From Pseudomonas sp. BP8 (lineage in GTDB: Bacteria > Pseudomonadota > Gammaproteobacteria > Pseudomonadales > Pseudomonadaceae), in assembly GCF_017875955.1 (NCBI RefSeq), contig NZ_JAGINK010000001.1:5424501-5488500 (forward strand): DNA of 64,000 nucleotides. Reading direction: 5' to 3'. A model generated the notes under the pieces. It ran no database searches. It was not told the DNA's origin and was given only the letters and a program-made list of their open reading frames with translations. The position numbers and the translations under genes are program-made. This document shows, piece by piece, positions 1 to 8,121 of this stretch (its first letter is position 1; every line of letters begins with the position of its first letter).

Positions 1-1
1 T

Positions 2-190
2 CGCCCGATTGCCGCCGAGGTCTATACCCAACCCGAGGAAGCCGGGTTGGTAGGCAGCGCAGGCGTCTCGACCTGGCGTTTCCAGGCCAAGGCGGTCGGA
101 GATGGGCACTTGATTCTGGTCTATCAGCAGCCGTGGGCCCCGGAAGTGCGCCCGGTGCAGACCTTCGATTGCGAGATCAGGGTGAAGTAA
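2..190 (+). CDS. Chagasin-like (I42 family) protease inhibitor, C-terminal part only
   Basis: Only the last 62 codons lie in the window; the reading frame enters at base 2 and ends at TAA 188-190. The visible part contains the pattern W-R-F-x-A-x-x-x-G-x-G-x-L-x-L-x-Y-x-x-P-W, which is the conserved C-terminal block of bacterial chagasin-like inhibitors of papain-type cysteine proteases (peptidase inhibitor family I42). Such proteins are usually small and exported, with three loops that block the protease active site; the N-terminal loops and any signal peptide are outside the window, so export cannot be checked. It is followed by 88 bp and then cmoA on the same strand. The family call is from motif recognition only. 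Confidence 0.6.
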   Translation, partial: RPIAAEVYTQPEEAGLVGSAGVSTWRFQAKAVGDGHLILVYQQPWAPEVRPVQTFDCEIRVK

Positions 191-278
191 AGGCGCAGCG
201 CTGGTCAGCCATTCATGCATCCTTGGCGCAGTTTGGCTAAAATGCCGGCCCTTCACCTCGCCAGACCCCGGACACCCT

Positions 279-1022
279 GTGAGCAAAGACCCCGACCGCC
301 TATTCGCCCAGCCACTTGAACAGGTCCCCGACTTCGTCTTCAACGAGGACGTGGTGCGCGTGTTCCCTGACATGATCAAGCGCTCGGTGCCCGGCTACCC
401 GACCATCGTCGAGAACCTCGGTGTGCTGGCCGCGCGTTTCGCCCAGCCGCATACCGCGCTGTACGACCTGGGGGCATCGCTGGGCGCGGTGACCCAGTCG
501 TTGCGCCGCCACGTGCGCAGCGACGGGTGCCGGGTGATCGCGGTGGACAACTCGGCGGCAATGGTCGAACGCTGCCGGCAATACCTCACCGCCCAGGACT
601 CGATGTTCCAGGAGCTGCTGCCGGTGCAGGTGCTGGAGGCGGATATTCTCGCCCTGCCGTTCGAAACAGCCTCGGTGGTGGCGATGAACTTCACCCTGCA
701 GTTCATTGCCCCCACGCAACGCCTTGAGCTGCTCGGGCGGATCCGCCAGGCGCTGCTGCCAGGCGGGGCATTGATCCTCTCGGAAAAACTCTGCTTCGCC
801 GATGACCAGGAGCAGGCGCTGCTCAGCGACCTGCACCTGGACTTCAAGCGAGCCAATGGCTACAGCGAACTGGAGATTTCCCAGAAGCGCAGCGCCATCG
901 AAAACGTGATGAAACCCGACACCCTTGAAGCCCACAAAGCGCGTCTGCACGCGGCGGGCTTCTCCAAGGTCGTACCGTGGTTCCAATGCCTCAACTTCGC
1001 CTCACTGATAGCCCTGCCATGA
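279..1022 (+). CDS. cmoA: Carboxy-S-adenosyl-L-methionine synthase CmoA
   Basis: CmoA converts S-adenosylmethionine and prephenate into carboxy-SAM, the donor used by CmoB to make the wobble base uridine-5-oxyacetic acid at tRNA position 34. The 247-residue protein has the CmoA-specific start (DRLFAQP, then a P-x-F-x-F-x-E-x-V-x-x-V-F-P-D-M block) and a class I methyltransferase fold with the glycine-rich SAM loop YDLGASLGAVT near residues 62-72. The start is GTG at 279; no upstream in-frame ATG gives the family length. Its TGA overlaps the ATG of cmoB (ATGA at 1019-1022), so the two are translationally coupled and act in one pathway. Confidence 0.95.
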   Translation: MSKDPDRLFAQPLEQVPDFVFNEDVVRVFPDMIKRSVPGYPTIVENLGVLAARFAQPHTALYDLGASLGAVTQSLRRHVRSDGCRVIAVDNSAAMVERCRQYLTAQDSMFQELLPVQVLEADILALPFETASVVAMNFTLQFIAPTQRLELLGRIRQALLPGGALILSEKLCFADDQEQALLSDLHLDFKRANGYSELEISQKRSAIENVMKPDTLEAHKARLHAAGFSKVVPWFQCLNFASLIALP

Positions 1023-1975
1023 TCGATCTGTCTCCCTTGGTCCGCCGTCTGGCGGGCACCCCTCTGGCTAAATGGTCTACGGGCCTGCAAGCGCAACTGG
1101 ACACCAAACTGGAAAAAGGCCACGGCGACCTCGAGCGCTGGCGCGGCGCCCTGGAGGCCTTGCCGCAACTGCAACCGAGCGAGATCGACCTGGTCACTGG
1201 CCTGCGTCTGGACAGCCCGTGCGACGATGCCAGCCGCGAGCAACTGCGCCAGGCCCTGATGGGGCTTTCACCTTGGCGCAAAGGGCCGTTCGACCTGTTC
1301 GGCGTGCACGTCGACACTGAATGGCACTCGGACTGGAAATGGTCGCGGGTCGGCCCGCACCTCGACCTCAAGGGCAAGCGCGTGCTTGATGTCGGCTGCG
1401 GCAATGGCTATTACCAATGGCGCATGCTGGGTGCCGGGGCCGACATGGTCATCGGGGTCGACCCCAACTGGCTGTTCTTCTGCCAGTTCCAGGCGGTACA
1501 GAAGTACCTGCCGCAATTACCGGCCTGGCACCTGCCGTTCGCTCTGGAAGAGCTGCCGGCCAGCCTCGAAGGGTTCGACACGGTGTTTTCCATGGGCGTC
1601 TTCTACCACCGTCGCTCGCCCATCGAGCACCTGCTGGCGCTCAAGGACTGCCTGGTCAAAGGTGGCGAGCTGGTCCTGGAGACCCTGGTCATCGAAGGCG
1701 ACGAGAACCAGGTATTGGTCCCCGAAGACCGCTATGCACAAATGCGCAACGTGTGGTTCCTGCCGTCCGTGCCGGCGCTTGAACGCTTGCTGCGGCGTGC
1801 CGGCTTCAGCGATGTGCGTTGCGTGGATGTCAGCGTTACCAGCGTCGAAGAGCAACGCAGTACCGACTGGATGCGCTACCAGTCGCTGGGCGACTTCCTC
1901 GACCCAAATGACCACAGCCTGACCATCGAAGGCCTGCCGGCACCGCGGCGGGCGACGATTCTGGCGCGCAAGTGA
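1019..1975 (+). CDS. cmoB: tRNA U34 carboxymethyltransferase CmoB
   Basis: CmoB transfers the carboxymethyl group of carboxy-SAM to 5-hydroxyuridine at position 34 of tRNA, giving cmo5U, which widens decoding by tRNAs reading NNN-type family boxes. The protein is 318 residues when started at the ATG at 1019 that overlaps the cmoA stop; a longer in-frame reading from 977 lies inside cmoA and is less likely. The Rossmann core starts with the motif VLDVGCGNGYYQWRM, and the FGVHVDTEWHSDWKW segment before it is typical of CmoB. It forms a two-gene operon with cmoA. The end faces the toxin-like operon on the other strand 22 bp away. Confidence 0.95.
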   Translation: MIDLSPLVRRLAGTPLAKWSTGLQAQLDTKLEKGHGDLERWRGALEALPQLQPSEIDLVTGLRLDSPCDDASREQLRQALMGLSPWRKGPFDLFGVHVDTEWHSDWKWSRVGPHLDLKGKRVLDVGCGNGYYQWRMLGAGADMVIGVDPNWLFFCQFQAVQKYLPQLPAWHLPFALEELPASLEGFDTVFSMGVFYHRRSPIEHLLALKDCLVKGGELVLETLVIEGDENQVLVPEDRYAQMRNVWFLPSVPALERLLRRAGFSDVRCVDVSVTSVEEQRSTDWMRYQSLGDFLDPNDHSLTIEGLPAPRRATILARK

Positions 1976-1997
1976 ACCTGCACGACCGATTCACCCG

Positions 1998-3143
1998 CTA
2001 GTCGAAGACCTTCGCCATCTCCAGGCCATGGGCGCGGATGCCCGCCCACTGGGCCAGGAACTGCCTGAAGTAATAGATGAACACCGCCAGCCGCTGGCGA
2101 GTGTTCATCTTTTCCAGCTGCGCTGCCGCGCTTTCCAGATAGGCTTCGATGGTTTGCCAGGCTGTATGCAAATGGCCCGCAGCAAGAACCGCGTCCCACA
2201 CGTCGAACTCCAGCTCACCCATGTACGAGTGCAGCTCCTGCACACGCCCTTCCACCCGGCGAAACTCGGCCAGCCTGCGGCTGATCTCGGCGCGCCGGCG
2301 TTCCAGGCCATGCAGTTCAGCACGCGCCGCCTTGGCCTTGGGGCCATAGATCGAGCCGCTGATAATTGCCCCGAAGGGACCGCCGATCCAGCCCATGGAG
2401 GATTGCTTGGAATAGCGTTGGTACTCGCTACGTACGGCGCGAATGTCTGCGTCCAGGCTGTCGAGCTCCCGGGCCAGATTCTCGCCATCTGCCGCTTTGG
2501 AGAAACGCTGCGCCGCCCGGCACTTCTCAACTATCGCCGGGCGCAGGTTAAAGCGCGCCACGTCGCGAAATTGTTCGAAACCCAATCGAACACTGTCCAC
2601 GTCCTGATCAAAATCATCGATCAGCTGATGCAGTTGCATCAGTCGGTCAGCCATTGACCGGATACAGTTCAGGTCATGCTCATCGAGCGGTATATCCGCG
2701 GCCTCACGCAGGCTGTCCCATGATGCTTGCCGATCACCCAACGCACGCGTTCTGGCGACCAGCGCGATGACTTCGGCTCCGCAGTCCTCGACTTTTCTGG
2801 CGTGCGCATTGAGCCGAAGCGTGACTGCGCGCGCGGTGTTGTCCAGCGCTCGCCACGATTGGGCATGTACCCGTAGCCGCCTGAACAGCGCAAGCATCTC
2901 ACCCGCAGTCAACTCCGGCTCGGCGATGCTGGAATACCCCAGCCAAGCGATGGCACCGGGCAAGTTGGACGGCAGCTGCAGCATACGCTGGCTGTACGCT
3001 TGGAGGGTCTGACGGGATTCACCCGTCAGAATCAGCCCCGCCCTGCCCACCCCATTTCGACTGTCCATTGCCTCGATCAGGCCGCAGGGCAGTGCAATTG
3101 CCTTGCGTTGCTGATCTTCAAAATTCAATAGCCGTGGATTCAT
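1998..3143 (-). CDS. Alpha-xenorhabdolysin (XaxA/YaxA)-like toxin subunit A, second paralogue
   Basis: This 381-residue protein has no signal peptide and is predicted almost fully helical. It is homologous to the XaxA/YaxA subunit of the ClyA-type binary pore-forming toxins XaxAB (Xenorhabdus) and YaxAB (Yersinia): it keeps the S/T-L-x-x-Y ... LP ... WLGY-x-x-I-x-x-P-E-L block near the N-terminus, the central hydrophobic glycine-rich stretch ending in SGSIYG followed by a basic coiled coil, and the C-terminal YYFRQFLAQW segment. I chose the ATG at 3143 because GGAAAG precedes it by six bases; readings from 3191 have no such site. It is the last gene of a three-gene minus-strand operon (A, B, A') and lies 74 bp after the B gene. 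It is clearly diverged from the first A gene, so the two may have different roles in one pore. Confidence 0.72.
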   Translation of the reverse strand: MNPRLLNFEDQQRKAIALPCGLIEAMDSRNGVGRAGLILTGESRQTLQAYSQRMLQLPSNLPGAIAWLGYSSIAEPELTAGEMLALFRRLRVHAQSWRALDNTARAVTLRLNAHARKVEDCGAEVIALVARTRALGDRQASWDSLREAADIPLDEHDLNCIRSMADRLMQLHQLIDDFDQDVDSVRLGFEQFRDVARFNLRPAIVEKCRAAQRFSKAADGENLARELDSLDADIRAVRSEYQRYSKQSSMGWIGGPFGAIISGSIYGPKAKAARAELHGLERRRAEISRRLAEFRRVEGRVQELHSYMGELEFDVWDAVLAAGHLHTAWQTIEAYLESAAAQLEKMNTRQRLAVFIYYFRQFLAQWAGIRAHGLEMAKVFD

Positions 3144-3217
3144 TGGTTGCTTTCCAAGCCTCTGCAAATGACACAGCCAACCGCGCTGCAAGCAGTTCAG
3201 TTGGCTGTGCGGGTGGG

Positions 3218-4213
3218 TTACTGGCTGAGACGATGCTGTTCGAGCAGCTGTCGCTGGTAGCTGAGCAATTGCTTGAACAGGGCATCCATTGCGCGGACTT
3301 CACCAGCGTCGCGCGCGCTATGGCGGCCTAGTCGCGTGGCAAAATTGGCCAATGCCTGGCGAACGACATTGATCGCCGAAACCCAACCCAGCCGATGTTC
3401 GAGCAAGCCGGGCATCAGCGCCAGCGCAGCAAGATTGCCTTGCGCGGTGGCTTGCCCACGCGTGATGTCTTGCAGTTGCAGCTCCAACGCACGCACCCGC
3501 TCGCGCTGGAGGCGACGCTCGCGGTGCAACTGTTCGTAGCGCATGCCCTCGATGACATCGCCGAGCAGGGTTTGCAATTGTTGCACGGCCTTGGACACCA
3601 GTTCCGCGGTAACCAACGCCTCGCCGCCAGGGGCGGCGAGTTTGCTCAAGTCACTGAGCGAAGGCACGACACCTTCAAATCGGGTCTGCAGACCATTGGC
3701 TTCCAAGGTCGCGATGGCCTGTTCCACAGCCGTTTTTTTCTGATCTTCGCGTGCATGCTCTTCGCTCAACTGAACCTGCAGGCGGGCGAGGTCTTGCTGT
3801 TGCTTGAGCAAGCGCTGTTCGTCGCTGGCCCACGCCGGCGCTGGCAGGGCACCGAGTGCATGCTGCTCTTTGCCCAGGTGGGAAAGTTGCGCCTCAAGCA
3901 GCGACTTGACCGTGTCGAGCAGTTCATCGGCGATGCCCATCAGATCGTCATCGTCGCCACCGCCCAACGCATCGAGGATGTCCCGCAGCGGATCGCTGGA
4001 AATCTCGGCGACCAGCCGTTGAGCGTGACGCGCCATCTGTTCGCCACAGTTGATGAACAGCTTCATGTGCCGCTCCAACGACTCATGAATGACCGGCATG
4101 GATTTGAATTTGCCCTGCTGCCACGCCTGGGTATAACTGCGCGTGGCGGCGAGCGCATGGCCAAGCTCAGGTGCCGTTGGGTTGCTGTGCAGAACACTGA
4201 CATTGTCGTTCAT
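3218..4213 (-). CDS. Alpha-xenorhabdolysin (XaxB/YaxB)-like toxin subunit B
   Basis: This 331-residue, largely helical protein without signal peptide sits between two XaxA-like genes, the position expected for the B partner of an XaxAB-type pore-forming toxin. In the known systems B carries the membrane-crossing hairpin while A activates it. A moderately hydrophobic stretch (ALALMPGLLEHRLGWVSAI) near residues 255-275 could serve this role; the rest is coiled-coil-like with many Gln, Glu and Leu. ATG 4213 is preferred over ATG 4219 because AGGTG lies seven bases before it. The gene starts 13 bp after the first A gene, so they are co-transcribed. Assignment to XaxB rests on size, helical content and position more than on motifs, so it is less certain than the A calls. 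Confidence 0.6.
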   Translation of the reverse strand: MNDNVSVLHSNPTAPELGHALAATRSYTQAWQQGKFKSMPVIHESLERHMKLFINCGEQMARHAQRLVAEISSDPLRDILDALGGGDDDDLMGIADELLDTVKSLLEAQLSHLGKEQHALGALPAPAWASDEQRLLKQQQDLARLQVQLSEEHAREDQKKTAVEQAIATLEANGLQTRFEGVVPSLSDLSKLAAPGGEALVTAELVSKAVQQLQTLLGDVIEGMRYEQLHRERRLQRERVRALELQLQDITRGQATAQGNLAALALMPGLLEHRLGWVSAINVVRQALANFATRLGRHSARDAGEVRAMDALFKQLLSYQRQLLEQHRLSQ

Positions 4214-4226
4214 GATCATTCACCTG

Positions 4227-5390
4227 TTATTGAGCAGAAGCTGCTTCGTCGAAGATGCGGGTCAGTTGCAGCGAGGTCTTTTCGATCTGCTTCCACTGCG
4301 CGAGGAACTGCCGGAAATAGATGACGAACCTGGCCAACTGCCGGTTGTCAGTGATCTGCTGGAGTTTGCTGATGGAGCTGTCGATATAGCTGCCGACGAT
4401 CTCCCAGGCCGTCTGCAGATGGGAGGCGGCAGTCACGACATCTTGCAGGCGGCTGTCGAGTTCATCGACGAAGGTCGACAGTTCTTCCATGCGACCTTCA
4501 AGATTGACCCGCACGCGTAGGGCTTCGCTGACCTCACGTCGCTGCTGCTGACGCGCCTTGCGCTCCTTACGCACCTTCTCGGCCTTGCTGCCGTAGATCC
4601 CACCGGTGATCGCAACGCCGATCGGGCCGGCAGCCAGACCACTGAGCGCCTGCTTGACGTACTGGTCATACTCTTTGCCCAGCGCAACGATCTCTTCATC
4701 CAGCTCCTTGAGCTGGCCGCGCAGGCGCTCAACCTCGCCATCGCCTTTCTTGCGCTCGACAGCAAGGCCTTTCTGCTTCACCGCTGGAATCAGCTTGAAT
4801 CGCGCCGTATCACGGAAGGTTTCTGTTTCAATGCGCACGCTTTCGACCCGCGTGGCATAGCGGTTGACGTCCTCGTTGAGGACCTCCATGTACTCGACCA
4901 GCATGGATACCGCTTGCCGGTCGGCAGCATCCAGCTTGACCGGCGTGCGCAGTACGACCTTGTCCCACTCCCTGATATCCGAGCCCAGCGCACGAATCTG
5001 CCGGCACTCATCAACGATGGTTTCCCCCGCTGCATTGATGGACGCAGCGGTCGAAGCCAGCTCACTGGCCAGCTTCTTGCTGTTGTCGGACAAGGGCGCC
5101 CAGCTGCGCGCATGGCCACGCAGCGAATTGAACAGCGTGGTCATGCCTGTAGGGGCCAGTTCGGGCTCGTCGATTTCGCTGTAGCCCAGCCATCGATGAA
5201 GATTGTCGGGGGTCGCGGGCAGGCTGAAGACAAAGTTCACGTAGCGGTTGAGGGTGATGATGTGCTCGCGGCTGAGGGTCAGCCCACCCTCCTCCTGACC
5301 ATCACGTTCGGCCATGGCCTGGATAAGCTTGCCGGGTATTTTGGTTGCATCTTCCTGCAGCTGATCGTAATCAGCCGTTTGTGCGCTCAT
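4227..5390 (-). CDS. Alpha-xenorhabdolysin (XaxA/YaxA)-like toxin subunit A, first paralogue
   Basis: First gene of the toxin-like operon, 387 residues. From memory of YaxA, matching blocks are the N-terminal L-x-R-E-x-I-x-x-L-x-x-Y-V ... SLP ... LGYSEID-x-x-x-L-x-P segment, the central hydrophobic AITGGIYGSKAE-x-x-R-K-E-x-x-A segment and a C-terminal helix ending in FDEA. These define subunit A of the ClyA-like binary pore formers that insert into eukaryotic membranes. There is no signal peptide, as in the known members. The start at 5390 is set by AGGAGG seven bases upstream; an upstream TTG at 5411 is less plausible. No secretion gene is adjacent. The operon separates cmoB from the regulatory genes and looks like accessory cargo in a conserved neighbourhood. 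Confidence 0.78.
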   Translation of the reverse strand: MSAQTADYDQLQEDATKIPGKLIQAMAERDGQEEGGLTLSREHIITLNRYVNFVFSLPATPDNLHRWLGYSEIDEPELAPTGMTTLFNSLRGHARSWAPLSDNSKKLASELASTAASINAAGETIVDECRQIRALGSDIREWDKVVLRTPVKLDAADRQAVSMLVEYMEVLNEDVNRYATRVESVRIETETFRDTARFKLIPAVKQKGLAVERKKGDGEVERLRGQLKELDEEIVALGKEYDQYVKQALSGLAAGPIGVAITGGIYGSKAEKVRKERKARQQQRREVSEALRVRVNLEGRMEELSTFVDELDSRLQDVVTAASHLQTAWEIVGSYIDSSISKLQQITDNRQLARFVIYFRQFLAQWKQIEKTSLQLTRIFDEAASAQ

Positions 5391-5522
5391 GGTCTTGCCT
5401 CCTGTACTCAAGCCCTTAAGTGGCTCGCGACAGGCAAACTAAGGCGGCAGCCGATGACGCGGCAGCAGGCAGGTGTTCCGCTACTTGCAGTGTTGCACCG
5501 TGAGTTGAGCAGGCGGCCGGGG

Positions 5523-5726
5523 TCAGTCCTTGGCTACCTTTGCCGGTTGTGCCTGCTCATTGCGCTGACGCTGCGCGAGCACCGGGTCCGGCTGGCCGTG
5601 CAAACGCTGCTGCTCCTGGCGGAAAGCCTCCCAGAATTGGCGCGAGCGCTCAGCCCCGTCTTCAGCCAATGCGGGGGTGCTGCCCACGGCGAGGAGTGCG
5701 AGCAACAGGTATCGGGTAAGCTTCAT
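5523..5726 (-). CDS. Small secreted PtrA-like protein (AEDG motif after signal peptide)
   Basis: This 67-residue protein starts with a clear Sec signal peptide (KLTRYLLLALLAVGSTPALA) and a mature part beginning EDGAERSRQFWEAFR, followed by a Gln/Pro/Ala-rich charged tail. Small Pseudomonas periplasmic proteins with an E-D/G-G-x-x-R-[ST] start are often annotated with the N-terminal domain of PtrA, a copper-inducible protein next to copRS in P. aeruginosa. The position here, divergent from a CopRS-type system, fits that. A palindrome like those bound by this regulator class lies about 70 bp upstream (5799-5814). The start is the ATG at 5726, preceded by a GAGG. A role in metal stress is an inference. 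Confidence 0.6.
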   Translation of the reverse strand: MKLTRYLLLALLAVGSTPALAEDGAERSRQFWEAFRQEQQRLHGQPDPVLAQRQRNEQAQPAKVAKD

Positions 5727-5798
5727 CGTGATTGCCTCAGGGCGTATGCAGATGAGGCCATAGTGGCGCGCGGCAGCTAACGCCAAGGTGAGGCGGAC

Positions 5799-5814
5799 AT
5801 TACAGTACTGCAAA
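5799..5814. promoter_or_regulatory. Imperfect CopR/CusR-type box upstream of the small secreted gene
   Basis: ATTACA-GTAC-TGCAAA is an imperfect inverted repeat with the same spacing as the perfect box at 5884-5899 (ATTACA-N4-TGTAAT). It lies 73 bp upstream of the start codon of the minus-strand secreted protein, so it could serve that promoter. Identification is by pattern only. Confidence 0.4.
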
Positions 5815-5881
5815 CTGGCCTGGCAGCGTCGGTCACGGCCCCTTCGCGGTCCAGCCCGGACCTGTCGGGAAAATGGCCGGG

Positions 5882-5901
5882 GGATTACAAATCTGTAATC
5901 C
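5882..5901. promoter_or_regulatory. Perfect palindrome, candidate operator of the adjacent response regulator
   Basis: GGATTACA-AATC-TGTAATCC is a perfect 8-4-8 inverted repeat about 100 bp upstream of the response regulator start at 6001. Regulators of the CopR/CusR/CzcR group bind palindromes of this general form with a TACA/TGTA core. The place fits autoregulation of the two-component operon. Confidence 0.55.
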
Positions 5902-6000
5902 ACGCCTGTTCTCAGCGCTCATGCCGTAACATCCCGGCGCTTGACCCTGATGCGGCTACAGGGCTGAGAATTGCCGCCCTTAACCCCAGCGAGCTCGAGC

Positions 6001-6675
6001 ATGCGTCTACTGATCATCGAGGACGAACTGCGCACCGCCGATTACCTGCAGCAAGGCCTGCGCGAAAACGGCTACGTGGTCGACTGCGCCCACAGCGGCA
6101 TTGACGGCCTGCACCTGGCCCGCCAGCAGAATTACGACCTGGTCATCCTTGACGTCAACCTGCCCGAACTGGACGGCTGGAGCGTGCTGCAACGGCTGCG
6201 CGCCGAATCCGCCACGCGGATCATGATGCTCACCGCCCATGGTCGCCTGGCGGACCGCGTCAAAGGCCTCGACCTGGGGGCCGATGACTACCTGCTCAAG
6301 CCGTTCGAATTTCCCGAGCTGCTGGCCCGTATCCGCAGCCTGCTCCGCCGCAACGAGCAGCCCCTGCAGCCGAGCACCTTGCGCGTTGCCGACCTTGAGC
6401 TCGACCCGGGCCGCCACCGCGCCTGGCGCGGCGACAAGCGCATCGACCTGACCGCCAAAGAGTTTTCCCTGCTGCATCTGTTGATGCGCCAGAGCGGCGA
6501 GGTGCTGTCGCGCACGCAGATCATCTCGCTGGTCTGGGACATGAATTTCGACTGCGACACCAACGTCGTCGAGGTCTCCATCCGCCGCCTGCGGGCGAAG
6601 ATCGACGATCCCTTCGAAGACAAGCTGATCCATACCCTGCGCGGCGTGGGCTATGTGCTCGAGGCGCGCCATTGA
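6001..6675 (+). CDS. OmpR-family response regulator, CopR/CusR/CzcR heavy-metal type
   Basis: This is a DNA-binding response regulator of 224 residues. The receiver domain has the acidic pair ED at residues 7-8, the phosphoacceptor D51 in VILDVNLPELDGW, T81-type switch position in MLTAHG and K in LLKPFEFPELLARI. The C-terminal winged helix carries the typical block VWDMNFDCDTNVVEVSIRRLRAKID, which is characteristic of the heavy-metal-responsive CopR/CusR/SilR group. The ATG at 6001 gives the family start (MRLLIIEDE); a longer reading from 5971 is not needed. The stop overlaps the TTG start of the kinase gene. With the PtrA-like gene and two TACA/TGTA palindromes upstream, copper or another metal is the likely signal, but this is inferred. 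Confidence 0.88.
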   Translation: MRLLIIEDELRTADYLQQGLRENGYVVDCAHSGIDGLHLARQQNYDLVILDVNLPELDGWSVLQRLRAESATRIMMLTAHGRLADRVKGLDLGADDYLLKPFEFPELLARIRSLLRRNEQPLQPSTLRVADLELDPGRHRAWRGDKRIDLTAKEFSLLHLLMRQSGEVLSRTQIISLVWDMNFDCDTNVVEVSIRRLRAKIDDPFEDKLIHTLRGVGYVLEARH

Positions 6676-8057
6676 GAACTGCCAGCCTGTCGCTGCGCCT
6701 CGGCCTCAGCGTGACCCTGATGGGCGCGATGCTGGTCATGCTGCTGGGCTGCCTGGCGGTGTTCGCCCTCGATCACCAACTGGACAGCCGTGCGCGCAAG
6801 GACCTCGCGCGCAAGATGCTCCAGGTGGAGCACAACCTGCGCATCGACCTGCGCAGTGATGACCTGGCCGCACGCGCCCATCCCCTGCTCGACCTGGTCA
6901 TGGGCCACGACAACCTCAGCCTGAGCATCCTTGCTCTCAATGCTCGTCATCCGGCGTTGCTGAGCCTCGGCCCGGCATTGCAGTCGGACACCTTGCGCGC
7001 GTTGCCAACCGCCGCTCAGCTGAGTTTCCATCAGTGGCACGATCGCTTCGGTACAGAGATCCTCACCGCTTCGCGGCTGATGCGCCTGCGTGACGACACC
7101 CCGGTGCGGGTGATGATGTCGCTCAACCGCGACGATGACAATGCCCTGCTCCAGGCCTACCTGAACTCGACCCTGCTCGCCCTGCCCTTGCTGTTGATCC
7201 TGATCGGCATCGGTGCCTGGAAACTGGTACAACGCAGCCTGAAACCGCTGCGCCATTTTCGCCGAATTGCCGGCCAAGTCTCGGCCCAGGACCTCAGCCA
7301 CCGCTTGCCCGCGACGGGCCTGCCGCAGGAGTTGGCCGAACTGGCCAGCGCCATCAATGTGATGCTCGATCGCCTCGCCCAGGGCGTGCAGCAACTGTCG
7401 CAGTTTTCCGATGACCTCGCCCACGAGCTGCGCACGCCGCTGAGCAACCTGATGGGCAAGGCTCAGGTGACCCTGGCCCGCGAGCGCGACAGCGGCAACT
7501 ACCGTGAGGTGCTGGAGGACAGCATCGAGGAGCTGACCCGGCTCAACCGCATCATCAATGACATGCTGTTTCTTGCCCAGGTCAGCCAGCCTCAGGCCCA
7601 GCTTGAGCTCAAGCCACTGGCGTTGGCCGCAGAAGCAGAGCGGGTCAGCGAGCTGTTTGCGTTCAGCGCCGAGCTCAAGGACATCGAACTCAAGCTGCAC
7701 GGCTGGGGCACGGCGTTGGCCGATCGGCTGATGGTGCAGCGGGCGCTGTCCAACCTGCTGAGCAATGCCATTCGGCACAGTCCGGATGGCCAGACGGTGA
7801 CGGTGGGTATCGGCCGCCAAGATGAGCATGTCTGGCTCTGGGTAGAGAACCAGGGGCCGGGAATCGCTGAGGCGGATCTGCCGCAGCTGTTCGAGCGGTT
7901 CTACCGGGTTGGCTGCGGCCGCTCGCGACTGGAAGGTGGTACAGGGCTTGGGCTGGCGATCGTGAAGTCGATCATGCAGTTGCATGGTGGGAAGGTCGAA
8001 GTGACCAGCCGGCTTGAGGGGCCCACACGGTTTACCCTGACCTTCATGGCGCAATAG
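6672..8057 (+). CDS. Sensor histidine kinase, CopS/CusS heavy-metal type
   Basis: This 461-residue inner-membrane kinase is the partner of the preceding regulator, with which it overlaps by four bases; it starts at TTG 6672. Transmembrane segments lie at about residues 12-34 and 165-184 around a periplasmic domain of about 130 residues. HAMP follows at about 185-240 and the HisKA H-box FSDDLAHELRTPLSN has the phosphorylated H251. The ATPase part shows the N-box LLSNAIRHSP, the G1 box ENQGPGIAEADLPQLFERFYR and the G2 box GGTGLGLAIVKSIMQLHGG. Length and order match the copper/silver/zinc sensor kinases (CopS, SilS, CzcS). The ligand cannot be read from sequence. The gene ends convergently with pdxJ. 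Confidence 0.88.
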   Translation: MRTASLSLRLGLSVTLMGAMLVMLLGCLAVFALDHQLDSRARKDLARKMLQVEHNLRIDLRSDDLAARAHPLLDLVMGHDNLSLSILALNARHPALLSLGPALQSDTLRALPTAAQLSFHQWHDRFGTEILTASRLMRLRDDTPVRVMMSLNRDDDNALLQAYLNSTLLALPLLLILIGIGAWKLVQRSLKPLRHFRRIAGQVSAQDLSHRLPATGLPQELAELASAINVMLDRLAQGVQQLSQFSDDLAHELRTPLSNLMGKAQVTLARERDSGNYREVLEDSIEELTRLNRIINDMLFLAQVSQPQAQLELKPLALAAEAERVSELFAFSAELKDIELKLHGWGTALADRLMVQRALSNLLSNAIRHSPDGQTVTVGIGRQDEHVWLWVENQGPGIAEADLPQLFERFYRVGCGRSRLEGGTGLGLAIVKSIMQLHGGKVEVTSRLEGPTRFTLTFMAQ

Positions 8058-8121
8058 CCGCATCAAACAGACAATTGGCCACACCGCCTGCCCGTGTGGG
8101 GGCTGCAATACTCCAGCTGAA

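Noticed and set aside
2028..2657. Long plus-strand open frames opposite the toxin operon (also 3395-4324 and 4914-5780)
   Set aside because: They are complementary to well supported XaxA/XaxB-like genes, have no ribosome sites and no recognisable protein, and arise from the high GC content.
6651..8108. 485-codon minus-strand frame opposite the sensor kinase
   Set aside because: It lies fully on the antisense of a kinase with all motifs intact; the composition (Gln, His, Arg rich) is that of a shadow frame.
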